Shown piece by piece: positions 16,320-24,797 of a stretch of DNA of 64,000 nucleotides; positions within the stretch are counted from its first letter, which is position 1, and every line of letters begins with the position of its first letter. This DNA comes from Vibrio sp. SCSIO 43135. Its GTDB lineage: Bacteria > Pseudomonadota > Gammaproteobacteria > Enterobacterales > Vibrionaceae. Both the position numbers and the translations under genes were made by a program. The stretch lies in the NCBI RefSeq assembly GCF_023716665.1, contig NZ_CP071860.1, positions 1,302,001 to 1,366,000 on the forward strand, read 5' to 3'. The notes under the pieces were generated by a model. The model did not search any database. It was not told where the DNA came from and was given only the letters and a program-made list of their open reading frames with translations.

Positions 16320-19199
16320 ATGACTGAATTACTTCACAGCCCTCTACTAGCTGAGCTGGGCACCAAAAACGAATTCGTTGCACGCCACAACGGTCCAAAC
16401 AAAGCCGATCAACAGAAAATGCTTGAAGCGATCAACGCAACAAGCTTAGAAGCACTGATCGACGAAACCGTTCCATCACAAATTCGCCTAGAGCAGCCAA
16501 TGACATTGGCCGAGCCAAAAAGCGAAGTCGACATGCTTGCTGCAATGCGCGAGTTTGCCGATCAAAACCAAGTAAAACGCACATTCATCGGCCAAGGTTA
16601 CTACAATACCTACACGCCACACGTGATCCTGCGTAACGTATTAGAAAACCCAGGTTGGTACACAGCATACACGCCATACCAGCCTGAGATTTCACAAGGC
16701 CGCCTAGAAGCGCTACTGAACTACCAGCAAATGGTTATGGACCTAACTGGTATGGAAATCGCGAACGCTTCTCTACTTGACGAAGCAACAGCAGCAGCTG
16801 AAGCGATGACGCTATGTAAACGCGCAGGTAAGAGCAAGAGCAAAGTCTTCTTCGTTGCCGACGATGTACACCCGCAGACGCTAGAAGTTGTAAAAACTCG
16901 CGCTGAGTACATCGGCTTTGAAGTGATGGTTGGTGCTTTAGAAACGCTACCAGAGCAAGACGTGTTCGGCGCACTGGTTCAGTACCCAGGCACAACAGGT
17001 GAAGTTCGTGACCTAACCGACATCATCGTAAAAGCTCAAGCTAACAAAACACTTGTTGCTGTAGCGGCAGACCTACTTTCTTGCGCACTGCTTAAGCCAG
17101 CTGGCGAAATGGGCGCAGACGTAGTAATCGGTAGTGCTCAGCGTTTCGGCGTACCTATGGGTTACGGCGGTCCGCACGCAGCATTCATGGCAACAAGCGA
17201 CAAACACAAGCGTACTATGCCAGGTCGTGTGATCGGTGTATCTATCGATACTCACGGTAACCAAGCACTTCGTATGGCTATGCAAACTCGTGAGCAGCAC
17301 ATCCGCCGCGAGAAAGCGACATCAAACATCTGTACAGCTCAGGCTCTACTGGCCAACATGGCTTCTTTCTTCGCCGTTTACCACGGTGCAGAAGGCCTAC
17401 GTACTATTGCACGTCGCACGCACCACATGACAGCAATTCTAGCCGCTGGCCTAACTAAATCTGGCTACGAGCTAGCGCACAACAGCTTCTTCGACACCAT
17501 CACCATCAATACTGGTGACAAAACAGAAGAACTTTACGCAAAAGCACAAGCTGCTGATATCAACCTACGTAAACTACCAAGCCAAATTGGTATCAGTTTC
17601 GATGAAACAACGACAACAGGTGATGTAGAAGCGCTATTTGCCATCTTCAACGTAGAAGAGAGCGTTGCACAGCTTTCAACCGAAATTGCAGGCAACGAGT
17701 TTGCAGCGATTCCAGAAAACTGTCGTCGTGAGTCTAAGTACCTAACTCACCCTGTTTTCAATACGCACCACAGCGAAACGCAAATGATGCGTTACCTGAA
17801 GCAGCTAGAAAATAAAGACTTCTCTCTAACGCACGGCATGATCCCACTGGGCAGTTGTACGATGAAGCTAAACGCTGCAGCAGAAATGATCCCAGTAACA
17901 TGGCCAGAATTCGGTTCAATTCACCCATTCGCGCCATTAGAGCAAGCAGCCGGCTATACAGCACTTGCTAAAGATCTTAAAGAGAAGCTTTGTGAAATCA
18001 CAGGCTACGACGACTTCTCACTACAGCCAAACTCTGGCGCATCGGGTGAGTATGCTGGTCTAATCGCGATTCAGCGTTACCACGCAAGCCGTGGCGAAGG
18101 CCATCGTAACGTATGTTTGATCCCAAGCTCTGCTCACGGTACTAACCCTGCTACAGCATCAATGGTTTCAATGAAAGTTGTTGTGGTGAAATGTGATGAC
18201 GATGGCAACATCGACATGGCGGATCTAGAAGCGAAGATCGAGAAGCACAAAGACAACCTATCAAGCATCATGATCACTTACCCATCGACGCACGGCGTTT
18301 ACGAAGAGCAAGTGAAAGAAGTATGTGAAATGGTTCATGCGGCTGGCGGTCAGGTTTACCTAGACGGTGCAAACATGAACGCACAGGTTGGTCTAACGTC
18401 TCCAGGCTTCATCGGTTCAGACGTTTCTCACCTAAACCTACACAAAACATTCTGTATTCCACACGGTGGTGGCGGTCCTGGTATGGGCCCTATTGGTGTG
18501 AAATCACACCTAGCACCATTCCTACCTGGTCACATCGAAAACGGTGTTCAAGGTAGCGATTACGCAGTATCTGCGGCAGATCTTGGTAGCGCATCAATCC
18601 TACCAATTTCTTGGGCTTACATTGCAATGATGGGCGAACCTGGCCTAACTGAAGCAACGAAAGTAGCAATCCTAAACGCGAACTACGTAATGGAAATGCT
18701 TCGCCCTCACTACCCTGTTCTATACCGTGGTAACAACGGTCGTGTGGCACACGAATGTATTATCGACATTCGCCCACTGAAAGAAGAAACAGGCATCAGC
18801 GAAGAAGACATTGCGAAGCGTCTAATGGACTATGGTTTCCACGCGCCAACTATGTCGTTCCCTGTTGCTGGCACACTAATGGTAGAGCCAACTGAGTCAG
18901 AAGACTTAGAAGAGCTAGACCGTTTCTGTGAAGCAATGATCGCGATCCGCCACGAAATGACAGCAGTGAAAGAAGGCGCTTGGCCACTAGACAACAACCC
19001 TCTTGTGAATGCGCCACACACGCAAGTAGACCTGTCTAGCGAAGAATGGGATCGCCCGTACCCACGTGAGCTAGGTTGTTTCCCAACAGCAGCAACTAAG
19101 CTTTCTAAGTACTGGCCAACAGTCAACCGTGTAGACAACGTATACGGTGACCGTAACCTAATCTGCTCGTGCCCAAGCATCGATAACTACGAAGATTAA
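16320..19199 (+). CDS. gcvP: Glycine dehydrogenase (decarboxylating), P protein
   Basis: 959 aa, full-length fused alpha-beta type (about 950-960 in gammaproteobacteria). It decarboxylates glycine with PLP and passes the methylamine to GcvH. The PLP lysine is Lys709 in LNLHKTFCIPHGGGG, with the glycine-rich loop right after it. The N-terminal half carries the matching degenerate repeat. AAGG lies about 9 bases before the start. It ends at a perfect terminator. Together with gcvT, gcvH and the lipoamide dehydrogenase encoded elsewhere it makes the complete cleavage system. Confidence 0.97.
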   Translation: MTELLHSPLLAELGTKNEFVARHNGPNKADQQKMLEAINATSLEALIDETVPSQIRLEQPMTLAEPKSEVDMLAAMREFADQNQVKRTFIGQGYYNTYTPHVILRNVLENPGWYTAYTPYQPEISQGRLEALLNYQQMVMDLTGMEIANASLLDEATAAAEAMTLCKRAGKSKSKVFFVADDVHPQTLEVVKTRAEYIGFEVMVGALETLPEQDVFGALVQYPGTTGEVRDLTDIIVKAQANKTLVAVAADLLSCALLKPAGEMGADVVIGSAQRFGVPMGYGGPHAAFMATSDKHKRTMPGRVIGVSIDTHGNQALRMAMQTREQHIRREKATSNICTAQALLANMASFFAVYHGAEGLRTIARRTHHMTAILAAGLTKSGYELAHNSFFDTITINTGDKTEELYAKAQAADINLRKLPSQIGISFDETTTTGDVEALFAIFNVEESVAQLSTEIAGNEFAAIPENCRRESKYLTHPVFNTHHSETQMMRYLKQLENKDFSLTHGMIPLGSCTMKLNAAAEMIPVTWPEFGSIHPFAPLEQAAGYTALAKDLKEKLCEITGYDDFSLQPNSGASGEYAGLIAIQRYHASRGEGHRNVCLIPSSAHGTNPATASMVSMKVVVVKCDDDGNIDMADLEAKIEKHKDNLSSIMITYPSTHGVYEEQVKEVCEMVHAAGGQVYLDGANMNAQVGLTSPGFIGSDVSHLNLHKTFCIPHGGGGPGMGPIGVKSHLAPFLPGHIENGVQGSDYAVSAADLGSASILPISWAYIAMMGEPGLTEATKVAILNANYVMEMLRPHYPVLYRGNNGRVAHECIIDIRPLKEETGISEEDIAKRLMDYGFHAPTMSFPVAGTLMVEPTESEDLEELDRFCEAMIAIRHEMTAVKEGAWPLDNNPLVNAPHTQVDLSSEEWDRPYPRELGCFPTAATKLSKYWPTVNRVDNVYGDRNLICSCPSIDNYED

Positions 19200-19220
19200 T
19201 ATGTAGTATCCGCTTAAATA

Positions 19221-19248
19221 AAAAGGCGAACCGTATGGTTCGCCTTTT
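19221..19248. terminator. Rho-independent terminator after gcvP (GGCGAACC family)
   Basis: A perfect 12-bp stem, AAAAGGCGAACC, with a 4-base loop, then TTTT. It is convergent with the methyltransferase at 19253 and can serve both strands. The same stem recurs at 23556 and 29921, with a close variant at 36605. Confidence 0.92.
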
Positions 19249-19252
19249 TTAA

Positions 19253-19861
19253 TCACTTCCTCAACACAATTGTAAAATCGTCGTCGGCGTAGCCATCGAT
19301 CAATTCCACGTTTTCACACAGCGTTTTACAGTACAAATAAACCCCCTGCTTATTGTAGCCAGTGACAAGGTTTTGTTTAGGGAAAGTAGCTGAGTCTAGT
19401 AGGTTGAAGATAACAGCCTCACCTGCCATGTTATACATGTGGGCTATCATGCTTGTGAGGTATTCAGAGTCGCGGCTTTTGTAGTTTAGTGATCCACACG
19501 CAACCACAATATCCACGTTGTCATGAAAAAACTTACTAAGATCGGCACAGGCAAAACGACAAATATCCAGCTTGTCGCTTAACCTTTGTTTTGCTGATTT
19601 CAAAAACTGCCTTTGCTGATCCACACCGGTATATTTGGCTAACTGATCCCGCTCGGATAGGAAATCGAAAAGCTCGCCGTAGCCGCACCCAAGATCAACA
19701 ACATGCTTGCCATTAAAATCAGCGGCACCTCGAATGACATCAAATCGCACCTGCTGGGCGTGTTCACTAGACCAGCCTTGAATCTTAGTTAAGTTACCAG
19801 ACCACGTTTTAATGCGGTTACGGTGGTATAGATAGACTTTAAACCGATCAAATAGATGCAC
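19253..19861 (-). CDS. Class I SAM-dependent methyltransferase
   Basis: 202 aa. SAM motif I is HVVDLGCGYGELFDFL (about residues 53-68), followed by YTGVDQQRQFLKSA with the ribose-binding acidic residue, and FACADLSKFF. The N terminus has the pattern of small-molecule methyltransferases (WSSEHAQQVRFDVI). The substrate is unknown. It lies between gcvP and the threonine-aldolase-like gene, 79 bases from the latter, and shares its strand, so the two may be cotranscribed. Confidence 0.82.
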   Translation of the reverse strand: MHLFDRFKVYLYHRNRIKTWSGNLTKIQGWSSEHAQQVRFDVIRGAADFNGKHVVDLGCGYGELFDFLSERDQLAKYTGVDQQRQFLKSAKQRLSDKLDICRFACADLSKFFHDNVDIVVACGSLNYKSRDSEYLTSMIAHMYNMAGEAVIFNLLDSATFPKQNLVTGYNKQGVYLYCKTLCENVELIDGYADDDFTIVLRK

Positions 19862-19940
19862 GGTTACACCCTAACGAATTATTGAGAAACACAAGCTAAG
19901 GGGGAGTATTGCGAAGCGCTTCCACCCCAAGCCTCCAGCC

Positions 19941-21017
19941 CTACTTAAAGCCGTGAAGCAGCTCAGTGAAAAACGACCTCAGCTCATCGTCCTCAATGTC
20001 CAACAAATTGTCTCCCACATACCACTCAATCACTGATTGATTCGGATGCGCAGTTACTTGTGGGTTGCCCAGCCAAATACCTTTTTCCGTCGCAAAGGTG
20101 CGCTGCAGTTCCACCGCTTCTTCATAGCTAAACGGAAGAATCAGGTGCAGCATATTGGATTGGGGCTTGGTTGGATTAGCCGCCAGTTCTGGAAACTCGC
20201 TAATGAGGTCGTAAATCTGTTTTGTGCGCTCAAAGAGCTTAGGCAGTTTCGCGAGCTTTTCATCAAACTGCATCGCAGCAGATACGATGTAAGGCGTACG
20301 ATGATAAAGGTTTCCACCTTGACGTTTCATCCAAATCGAGGCGAGCTCAATAAACGCTTTCGAGCCCAACAGCATGGAGCCACCAAGGCCATTAACCCCC
20401 TTATAAAGCGAAACGTAAGTGGTATCAAAACCTTTTGCGATTTGGCTGTAATCTTTCTGATAATAAGCCGCAGCTTCCCATAAACGGGCGCCATCCATAT
20501 GGAGATGGATACCCTTTTCAGAGCAGTAATTCTTTATTTTTTCCAGTTCATCCCATGAAGGCAATTGCCCGCCGATTTCACGCATCGGCAACTCGTAGAG
20601 AACGGCTGCGATTTCATCAGGCCATGCTTTTAGATCATTGAGTTTCCAAGTTTGGAATGCGTTCCCGATTGGCAAAATATTGAAGCGGTTTTGAAGTTGA
20701 TAGCCTTGCCTTTCGTGAACATAGATGTGGCTCGATGGGTGCATGGCAACAACGGGATTACGCTTTTGTTTAGTCACTAACTCCAGCACCGTAGGCTGCG
20801 TCATCGTTCCTGAAACAACAAAAAGGCCGGCTTCATATCCCAGTAAGTCGGCCACTTTTTGCTCGAAAGCTTGGATGGTTTCGCCCTCACCATAAACATC
20901 ATGGCTAACGTCATTGTCTTCACACCACTGCGCCATTTTTTTGAAGTGCTCCGCTGGAGAATCTTCTTTGTTGCCAGGTAGATGTGTGTGACATAGCTGT
21001 TTTAGATGAGCGCTCAT
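19941..21017 (-). CDS. Threonine aldolase / beta-eliminating lyase family protein
   Basis: 358 aa, PLP fold type I. The active-site lysine is probably Lys206 in YVSLYKGVNGLGGSM, and Asp175 in HMDGARLWEA would bind the pyridine nitrogen. Family members cleave threonine or phenylserine to glycine plus an aldehyde. That fits the surrounding glycine cleavage and glyA genes, but LYKGVNG departs from the usual SxSKGL(G/C)AP of LtaE. Another beta-hydroxy amino acid may therefore be the substrate. No shared operator was seen in front of it. Confidence 0.75.
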   Translation of the reverse strand: MSAHLKQLCHTHLPGNKEDSPAEHFKKMAQWCEDNDVSHDVYGEGETIQAFEQKVADLLGYEAGLFVVSGTMTQPTVLELVTKQKRNPVVAMHPSSHIYVHERQGYQLQNRFNILPIGNAFQTWKLNDLKAWPDEIAAVLYELPMREIGGQLPSWDELEKIKNYCSEKGIHLHMDGARLWEAAAYYQKDYSQIAKGFDTTYVSLYKGVNGLGGSMLLGSKAFIELASIWMKRQGGNLYHRTPYIVSAAMQFDEKLAKLPKLFERTKQIYDLISEFPELAANPTKPQSNMLHLILPFSYEEAVELQRTFATEKGIWLGNPQVTAHPNQSVIEWYVGDNLLDIEDDELRSFFTELLHGFK

Positions 21018-21121
21018 AATTCCGTCCTTAGATTCAAAGTCTCCACAATGTAGCGTGTTAGAAAAGATGCGTAAACCGTGATATTACCGCTAATTGGTGA
21101 CCTTGGTGCGAAGAGTAAGAG

Positions 21122-21472
21122 CTATGTTCTCGAACCCGCAAAAATACCGAAGCTAAGTACATTGAGCGTATCGGTCACGCTTTCTATCGCTCCCAATACT
21201 TGCCTAGTCGGTTCGTTTTCTAGCAGTACTCGCCCATCGATACTTTTTGGTTTTGGTTCTTGCTCAACCAGCTTCTGCTCAACGACTTCTTGTTGATCCG
21301 CGTCTTGCTCTGTCATTTCTTGCTCAGTCACTTGTTCTTCAACAACTTCTTCTTCAACCGTTTGAGGCGCTTGGATAATCACTTCTTCGGGCTCAGACAC
21401 TGCGCTCGTTGAAGAACAACCAATTAAAGAAGCCGCTAGACCAAATAAAGCAAAAGAATATCTGTACATCAT
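21122..21472 (-). CDS. Small Glu/Gln/Val-rich putative lipoprotein
   Basis: 116 aa. A lipoprotein signal ends in SLIGC (Cys19), so the mature protein is probably lipid-anchored. Residues about 30-75 are a highly acidic low-complexity stretch with repeated VEEQ/TEQ/VEQ units. The C-terminal part (about 78-116) has a more ordered look, with an AIESVTDTLNVLSFGIFAG segment that could be an amphipathic helix. I recognise no family. Two adjacent ATG codons are possible starts. Confidence 0.65.
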   Translation of the reverse strand: MMYRYSFALFGLAASLIGCSSTSAVSEPEEVIIQAPQTVEEEVVEEQVTEQEMTEQDADQQEVVEQKLVEQEPKPKSIDGRVLLENEPTRQVLGAIESVTDTLNVLSFGIFAGSRT

Positions 21473-21631
21473 TAGAAACCAGAAAAATATAAAACACTGT
21501 TCGATTTTATACTACATTCCATCCAGCGGCTACTACTCACTTCCTTATCATAGTGATTGATTTCAAAACGACTGACTTCTGTTCATCTTTATTTCTCGAT
21601 CCCCTTACGCGCTTTTGCATAAGGAAATATT

Positions 21632-21646
21632 GGAAACTCTGTTTCC
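21632..21646 (+). promoter_or_regulatory. Putative XRE-cupin operator upstream of the ABC exporter
   Basis: GGAAAC-TCT-GTTTCC, the same 6-3-6 dyad with the same flanks (TGGAAAC and TTTCCTAT) as upstream of glyA. It lies 73 bases before the exporter ATG. A weaker GGAAAT half-site is just to its left (21623-21628). Confidence 0.6.
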
Positions 21647-21719
21647 TATGCTGCACTAGTGGGCAATAAATGCTTTAATAACTTCAATTATAAGGTGACA
21701 AGCAATCTAAGGCCATCAT

Positions 21720-23540
21720 ATGCAAAACGATGTCTCTTCTACGCTCAGCGCTCAACAGCAAGGTTCCGGCGACTCAAACGCCAAGCCCGAGAAAAAAAGC
21801 CTCGGCATTCTGTTAGAGCTTTTCAAATTCATTAAGCCATATAAAGGCCGCGTAGTGGCTGCTCTGTTTGCATTGGTCTTTACCGCCAGCTTAACCTTAT
21901 CGGTTGGCCACGGTATTCGTCTGCTTATCGACGAAGGCTTTAGCCAGCAATCCCTATCAGATCTAGGCAGCGCGATTCAATTTATCATGCTGGTCACTGT
22001 GCTGATTTCAATAGGTACTTTCTTTCGCTTCTACTTGGTTTCTTCTGTTGGCGAACGCGTCAGCGCCGATATTCGCTTATCGGTGTTCAACCATATCGTC
22101 ACGCTGCACCCAAGCTACTTTGAAACCAATGGTAGTGGCGACATCATGTCTCGCATCACCACCGATACCACCTTGCTTCAAAGCATCATTGGTTCATCAT
22201 TTTCTATGGCGATGCGCAGCGCACTTATGTGTGCGGGTGCAATCATTATGCTTTTTGCGACCAATATTAAGCTCACTTTAATTGTGCTCGCCTCCGTGCC
22301 GTTTATCTTAATTCCAATCTTGGTATTTGGACGCCGCGTTAGAGCGTTATCTCGCCAAAGCCAAGATTCCATGTCGGACGTCGGTTCTTATGCTGGCGAA
22401 GCCATTGAGCACATCAAAACGGTACAAAGTTATAGCCGAGAACCCCAAGAAAAAGCATCATTCGCCCTTGAAGTAGAAAAGGCGTATGAAATTGGCCGCC
22501 AGCGAGTAAAACAACGTGCGATTCTTATCTCCGGAGTAATTATCATCGTATTCAGTGCCATTGCTGGCATGCTCTGGGTGGGTGGCAGCGATGTGATCAA
22601 CGGCACTATGTCTGCTGGTGACTTGGGGGCGTTTGTTTTCTACGCGATTATGGTTGCTTCCTCACTCGGTACAATTTCTGAAGTCATGGGCGAGCTACAA
22701 CGTGCAGCAGGCGCAACCGAACGCTTGGTCGAGATCCTCCAAGTGGAAAGCCATATCATTGCCCCAGTAGAAAACCCAACGTCTTTAGAAAACCTAACGC
22801 CAGAAGTCGCGTTCAATGAAGTGACTTTCTGCTACCCATCGCGGCCAGATCAACCAGCAACGCGCAACCTGACACTCACCGCACATGAAGGAAAAGTGTT
22901 AGCGCTAGTTGGCCCTTCTGGCGCAGGTAAAACCACCCTATTCGAACTGCTGCAACGTTTCTATGACCCACAAGAAGGGAAAGTAACGTTAGGTGGTATC
23001 GAGCTTAATCAGTTCGATCCGAATGAACTAAGAAAACAGATGGCCCTTGTTCCCCAGCAGCCAGCGTTGTTCAGTAACGATGTGTTTCATAACATTCGCT
23101 ACGGGAACCCAGATGCAACGGATGAACAAGTTATCGAGGCCGCAAAAAAGGCGCACGCTCATGAGTTCATTCAAAGCCTACCAGATGGGTATAACAGCTT
23201 TCTTGGTGAACGCGGCGTAAGACTTTCTGGTGGCCAACGCCAACGCATCGCCATAGCACGTGCCATATTAAAAGACCCTAATATCCTACTCTTAGACGAA
23301 GCCACCAGCGCGTTAGACAGTGAAAGCGAACACCACGTGCAGCAAGCACTGGAAGAGCTGATGCGCGGCAGAACAACGATTATCATTGCCCACCGCTTAT
23401 CAACCATCAAGCACGCCGACCAAATCGCCGTGCTCGACCAAGGCCAATTGGTCGACGTCGGCGACCACCAATCGCTAATCAATAGCTGCGAACTTTACCA
23501 ACGCTTGGTTGAGCTTCAGTTTAAACATCTAAGAGATTAG
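21720..23540 (+). CDS. ABC transporter, fused permease and ATP-binding protein (MsbA/LmrA-like exporter)
   Basis: 606 aa. Residues about 40-320 form a six-helix ABC transmembrane domain; the rest is the nucleotide-binding domain. Walker A (GPSGAGKTT) is at about 398-406, the signature LSGGQRQR at about 502, Walker B (ILLLDEATSALD) after it, and IAHRLST as the H-loop. It would work as a homodimeric exporter in the inner membrane. The substrate is unknown. An operator-like dyad shared with gcvT and glyA lies upstream, which links it to glycine/serine conditions. It ends in a GGCGAACC-type terminator. Confidence 0.92.
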   Translation: MQNDVSSTLSAQQQGSGDSNAKPEKKSLGILLELFKFIKPYKGRVVAALFALVFTASLTLSVGHGIRLLIDEGFSQQSLSDLGSAIQFIMLVTVLISIGTFFRFYLVSSVGERVSADIRLSVFNHIVTLHPSYFETNGSGDIMSRITTDTTLLQSIIGSSFSMAMRSALMCAGAIIMLFATNIKLTLIVLASVPFILIPILVFGRRVRALSRQSQDSMSDVGSYAGEAIEHIKTVQSYSREPQEKASFALEVEKAYEIGRQRVKQRAILISGVIIIVFSAIAGMLWVGGSDVINGTMSAGDLGAFVFYAIMVASSLGTISEVMGELQRAAGATERLVEILQVESHIIAPVENPTSLENLTPEVAFNEVTFCYPSRPDQPATRNLTLTAHEGKVLALVGPSGAGKTTLFELLQRFYDPQEGKVTLGGIELNQFDPNELRKQMALVPQQPALFSNDVFHNIRYGNPDATDEQVIEAAKKAHAHEFIQSLPDGYNSFLGERGVRLSGGQRQRIAIARAILKDPNILLLDEATSALDSESEHHVQQALEELMRGRTTIIIAHRLSTIKHADQIAVLDQGQLVDVGDHQSLINSCELYQRLVELQFKHLRD

Positions 23541-23555
23541 TACTGCGTTATCAGA

Positions 23556-23583
23556 AAAGGCGAACCATGAGGTTCGCCTTTTG
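23556..23583 (+). terminator. Rho-independent terminator (GGCGAACC family)
   Basis: A perfect 12-bp stem, AAAAGGCGAACC, with loop ATGA and a T-rich tail, 16 bases after the ABC exporter stop. Confidence 0.92.
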
Positions 23584-23770
23584 TTTTATGTCTTCTCTTT
23601 GGTGTAGCCATCCATATAGCTCGGGATACGGGCCATGTGTAATTGCGCCAACTGGGCTCCATACCGATATATCTCCCGTGGCTTATCGCACATGATTTCA
23701 TTACAATAAGATCTTCAGCGCTCTGTTTTTAGAGCACTTTTCGCTAGGGAGCGATTGCTTACACACCATT

Positions 23771-24499
23771 ATGACTGAGCTATTCGACCAAAAAAATCTC
23801 CAGCCCTTGTATGTACAAGTTGCCGAAAAAATTAAGCAAGAGATAGACAAAGGCACCTACCCTGCAGGGAGTAAGCTGCCTTCTGAAAATCAATTGGTGG
23901 AAGTGCTTGAAGTTAGCCGTGTCACGGTGCGCAAAGCGCTGCAGCAACTGACTGAACTTGGCTACATCTTCTCCGAAAAAGGCAAAGGCAGCTTTGTAAA
24001 ACCCAACAAACTGAGGCACGACTTTCTATCTATGTCTGGCTTTGCCAAAGAAGCGGCAGGGTCTGGTTTAGAGGCGCAAAACATTGTGGATGACTTTCAG
24101 GTTATGCCAGCGTCGGATCTTGTGGCGGAAAAGCTGAACATTCAACAAGGTGAACCTGTGAATTTCGCGCGCCGATTGCGCTTAATCGAAGATCAGGTGG
24201 TGTCCTATGAAGAATTTTACATTCCTCGTGTTCTACTACCGAATCTGACTAAAGAAGACCTAGAAGGCTCTAAATTTGAGTACTTAAACCGCCATGGAAT
24301 TGAGATGGTTAAAACCCAACAAAAGCTCATTCCTTCCCTGCCCGATACCGATGCTCAACGCCTGTTAGCGGCCGATAAGCTAGAGCCCATATTAATTAAC
24401 CAATCGCAGAACTTCTGTGAAGAACGGCAGGTCTACGAATACTCCATCGTGTATTACAAATCGAGCTTGTATGACTTTGAAATCACCGCTCGAATCTAA
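23771..24499 (+). CDS. GntR/HutC-family transcriptional regulator of the sucrose locus
   Basis: 242 aa. The winged helix-turn-helix is at about residues 10-77 (PLYVQVAEKIKQEIDKGTYP, then LPSENQLVEVLEVSRVTVRKAL). A UTRA ligand-binding domain covers about 95-240, with the typical FARRLRLIEDQVVSYEEFYIP. UTRA domains bind sugar phosphates or similar. It precedes the PTS-scr genes in the same direction but is cut off from them by a terminator. The long palindrome before scrA is its probable operator. Vibrio scr genes are usually controlled by a LacI-type ScrR, so a GntR regulator here is unusual. Confidence 0.9.
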   Translation: MTELFDQKNLQPLYVQVAEKIKQEIDKGTYPAGSKLPSENQLVEVLEVSRVTVRKALQQLTELGYIFSEKGKGSFVKPNKLRHDFLSMSGFAKEAAGSGLEAQNIVDDFQVMPASDLVAEKLNIQQGEPVNFARRLRLIEDQVVSYEEFYIPRVLLPNLTKEDLEGSKFEYLNRHGIEMVKTQQKLIPSLPDTDAQRLLAADKLEPILINQSQNFCEERQVYEYSIVYYKSSLYDFEITARI

Positions 24500-24510
24500 T
24501 TGAACACTTA

Positions 24511-24539
24511 ATAGCCCACAAATGTGGGCTATTTTTTTA
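24511..24539 (+). terminator. Rho-independent terminator after the GntR gene
   Basis: A perfect 10-bp stem, ATAGCCCACA, with a 2-base gap at the loop, followed by seven T. Confidence 0.9.
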
Positions 24540-24716
24540 TTTATCGACAGTGATATATCCAGCGATTTCAAAAAGCAGGATTCGTAGCATAGTGACGGGT
24601 GTTCGGGGTGAATGACGCAACGGAACAACCAGCTCTTTCCAAAAAAGTAAGCAACCTTATGCATTTTTGAACAATAACAAGTGTGACGAATGACAAAAAA
24701 TGGAAAGGAAAAATAC

Positions 24717-24764
24717 AACCTGTATCTAACTTGTATTATCGTAAATACAAGTTAAATACAGGTT
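24717..24764. promoter_or_regulatory. 48-bp palindromic operator before scrA (probable GntR site)
   Basis: 21 of 24 base pairs match across a centre at 24740/24741. The inner dyad is AACTTGTATT facing AATACAAGTT; the outer arms are AACCTGTAT facing ATACAGGTT. A further ATACA-ACC-TGTAT half overlaps on the left (24713-24725). Repeated TTGTAT/CTGTAT half-sites suit several dimers of a HutC-type GntR regulator. It ends 33 bases before the scrA ATG. The rest of 24540-24716 shows no feature. Confidence 0.75.
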
Positions 24765-24797
24765 GATATTTCTTTGCACTCTTAGGAGACGAAATTT

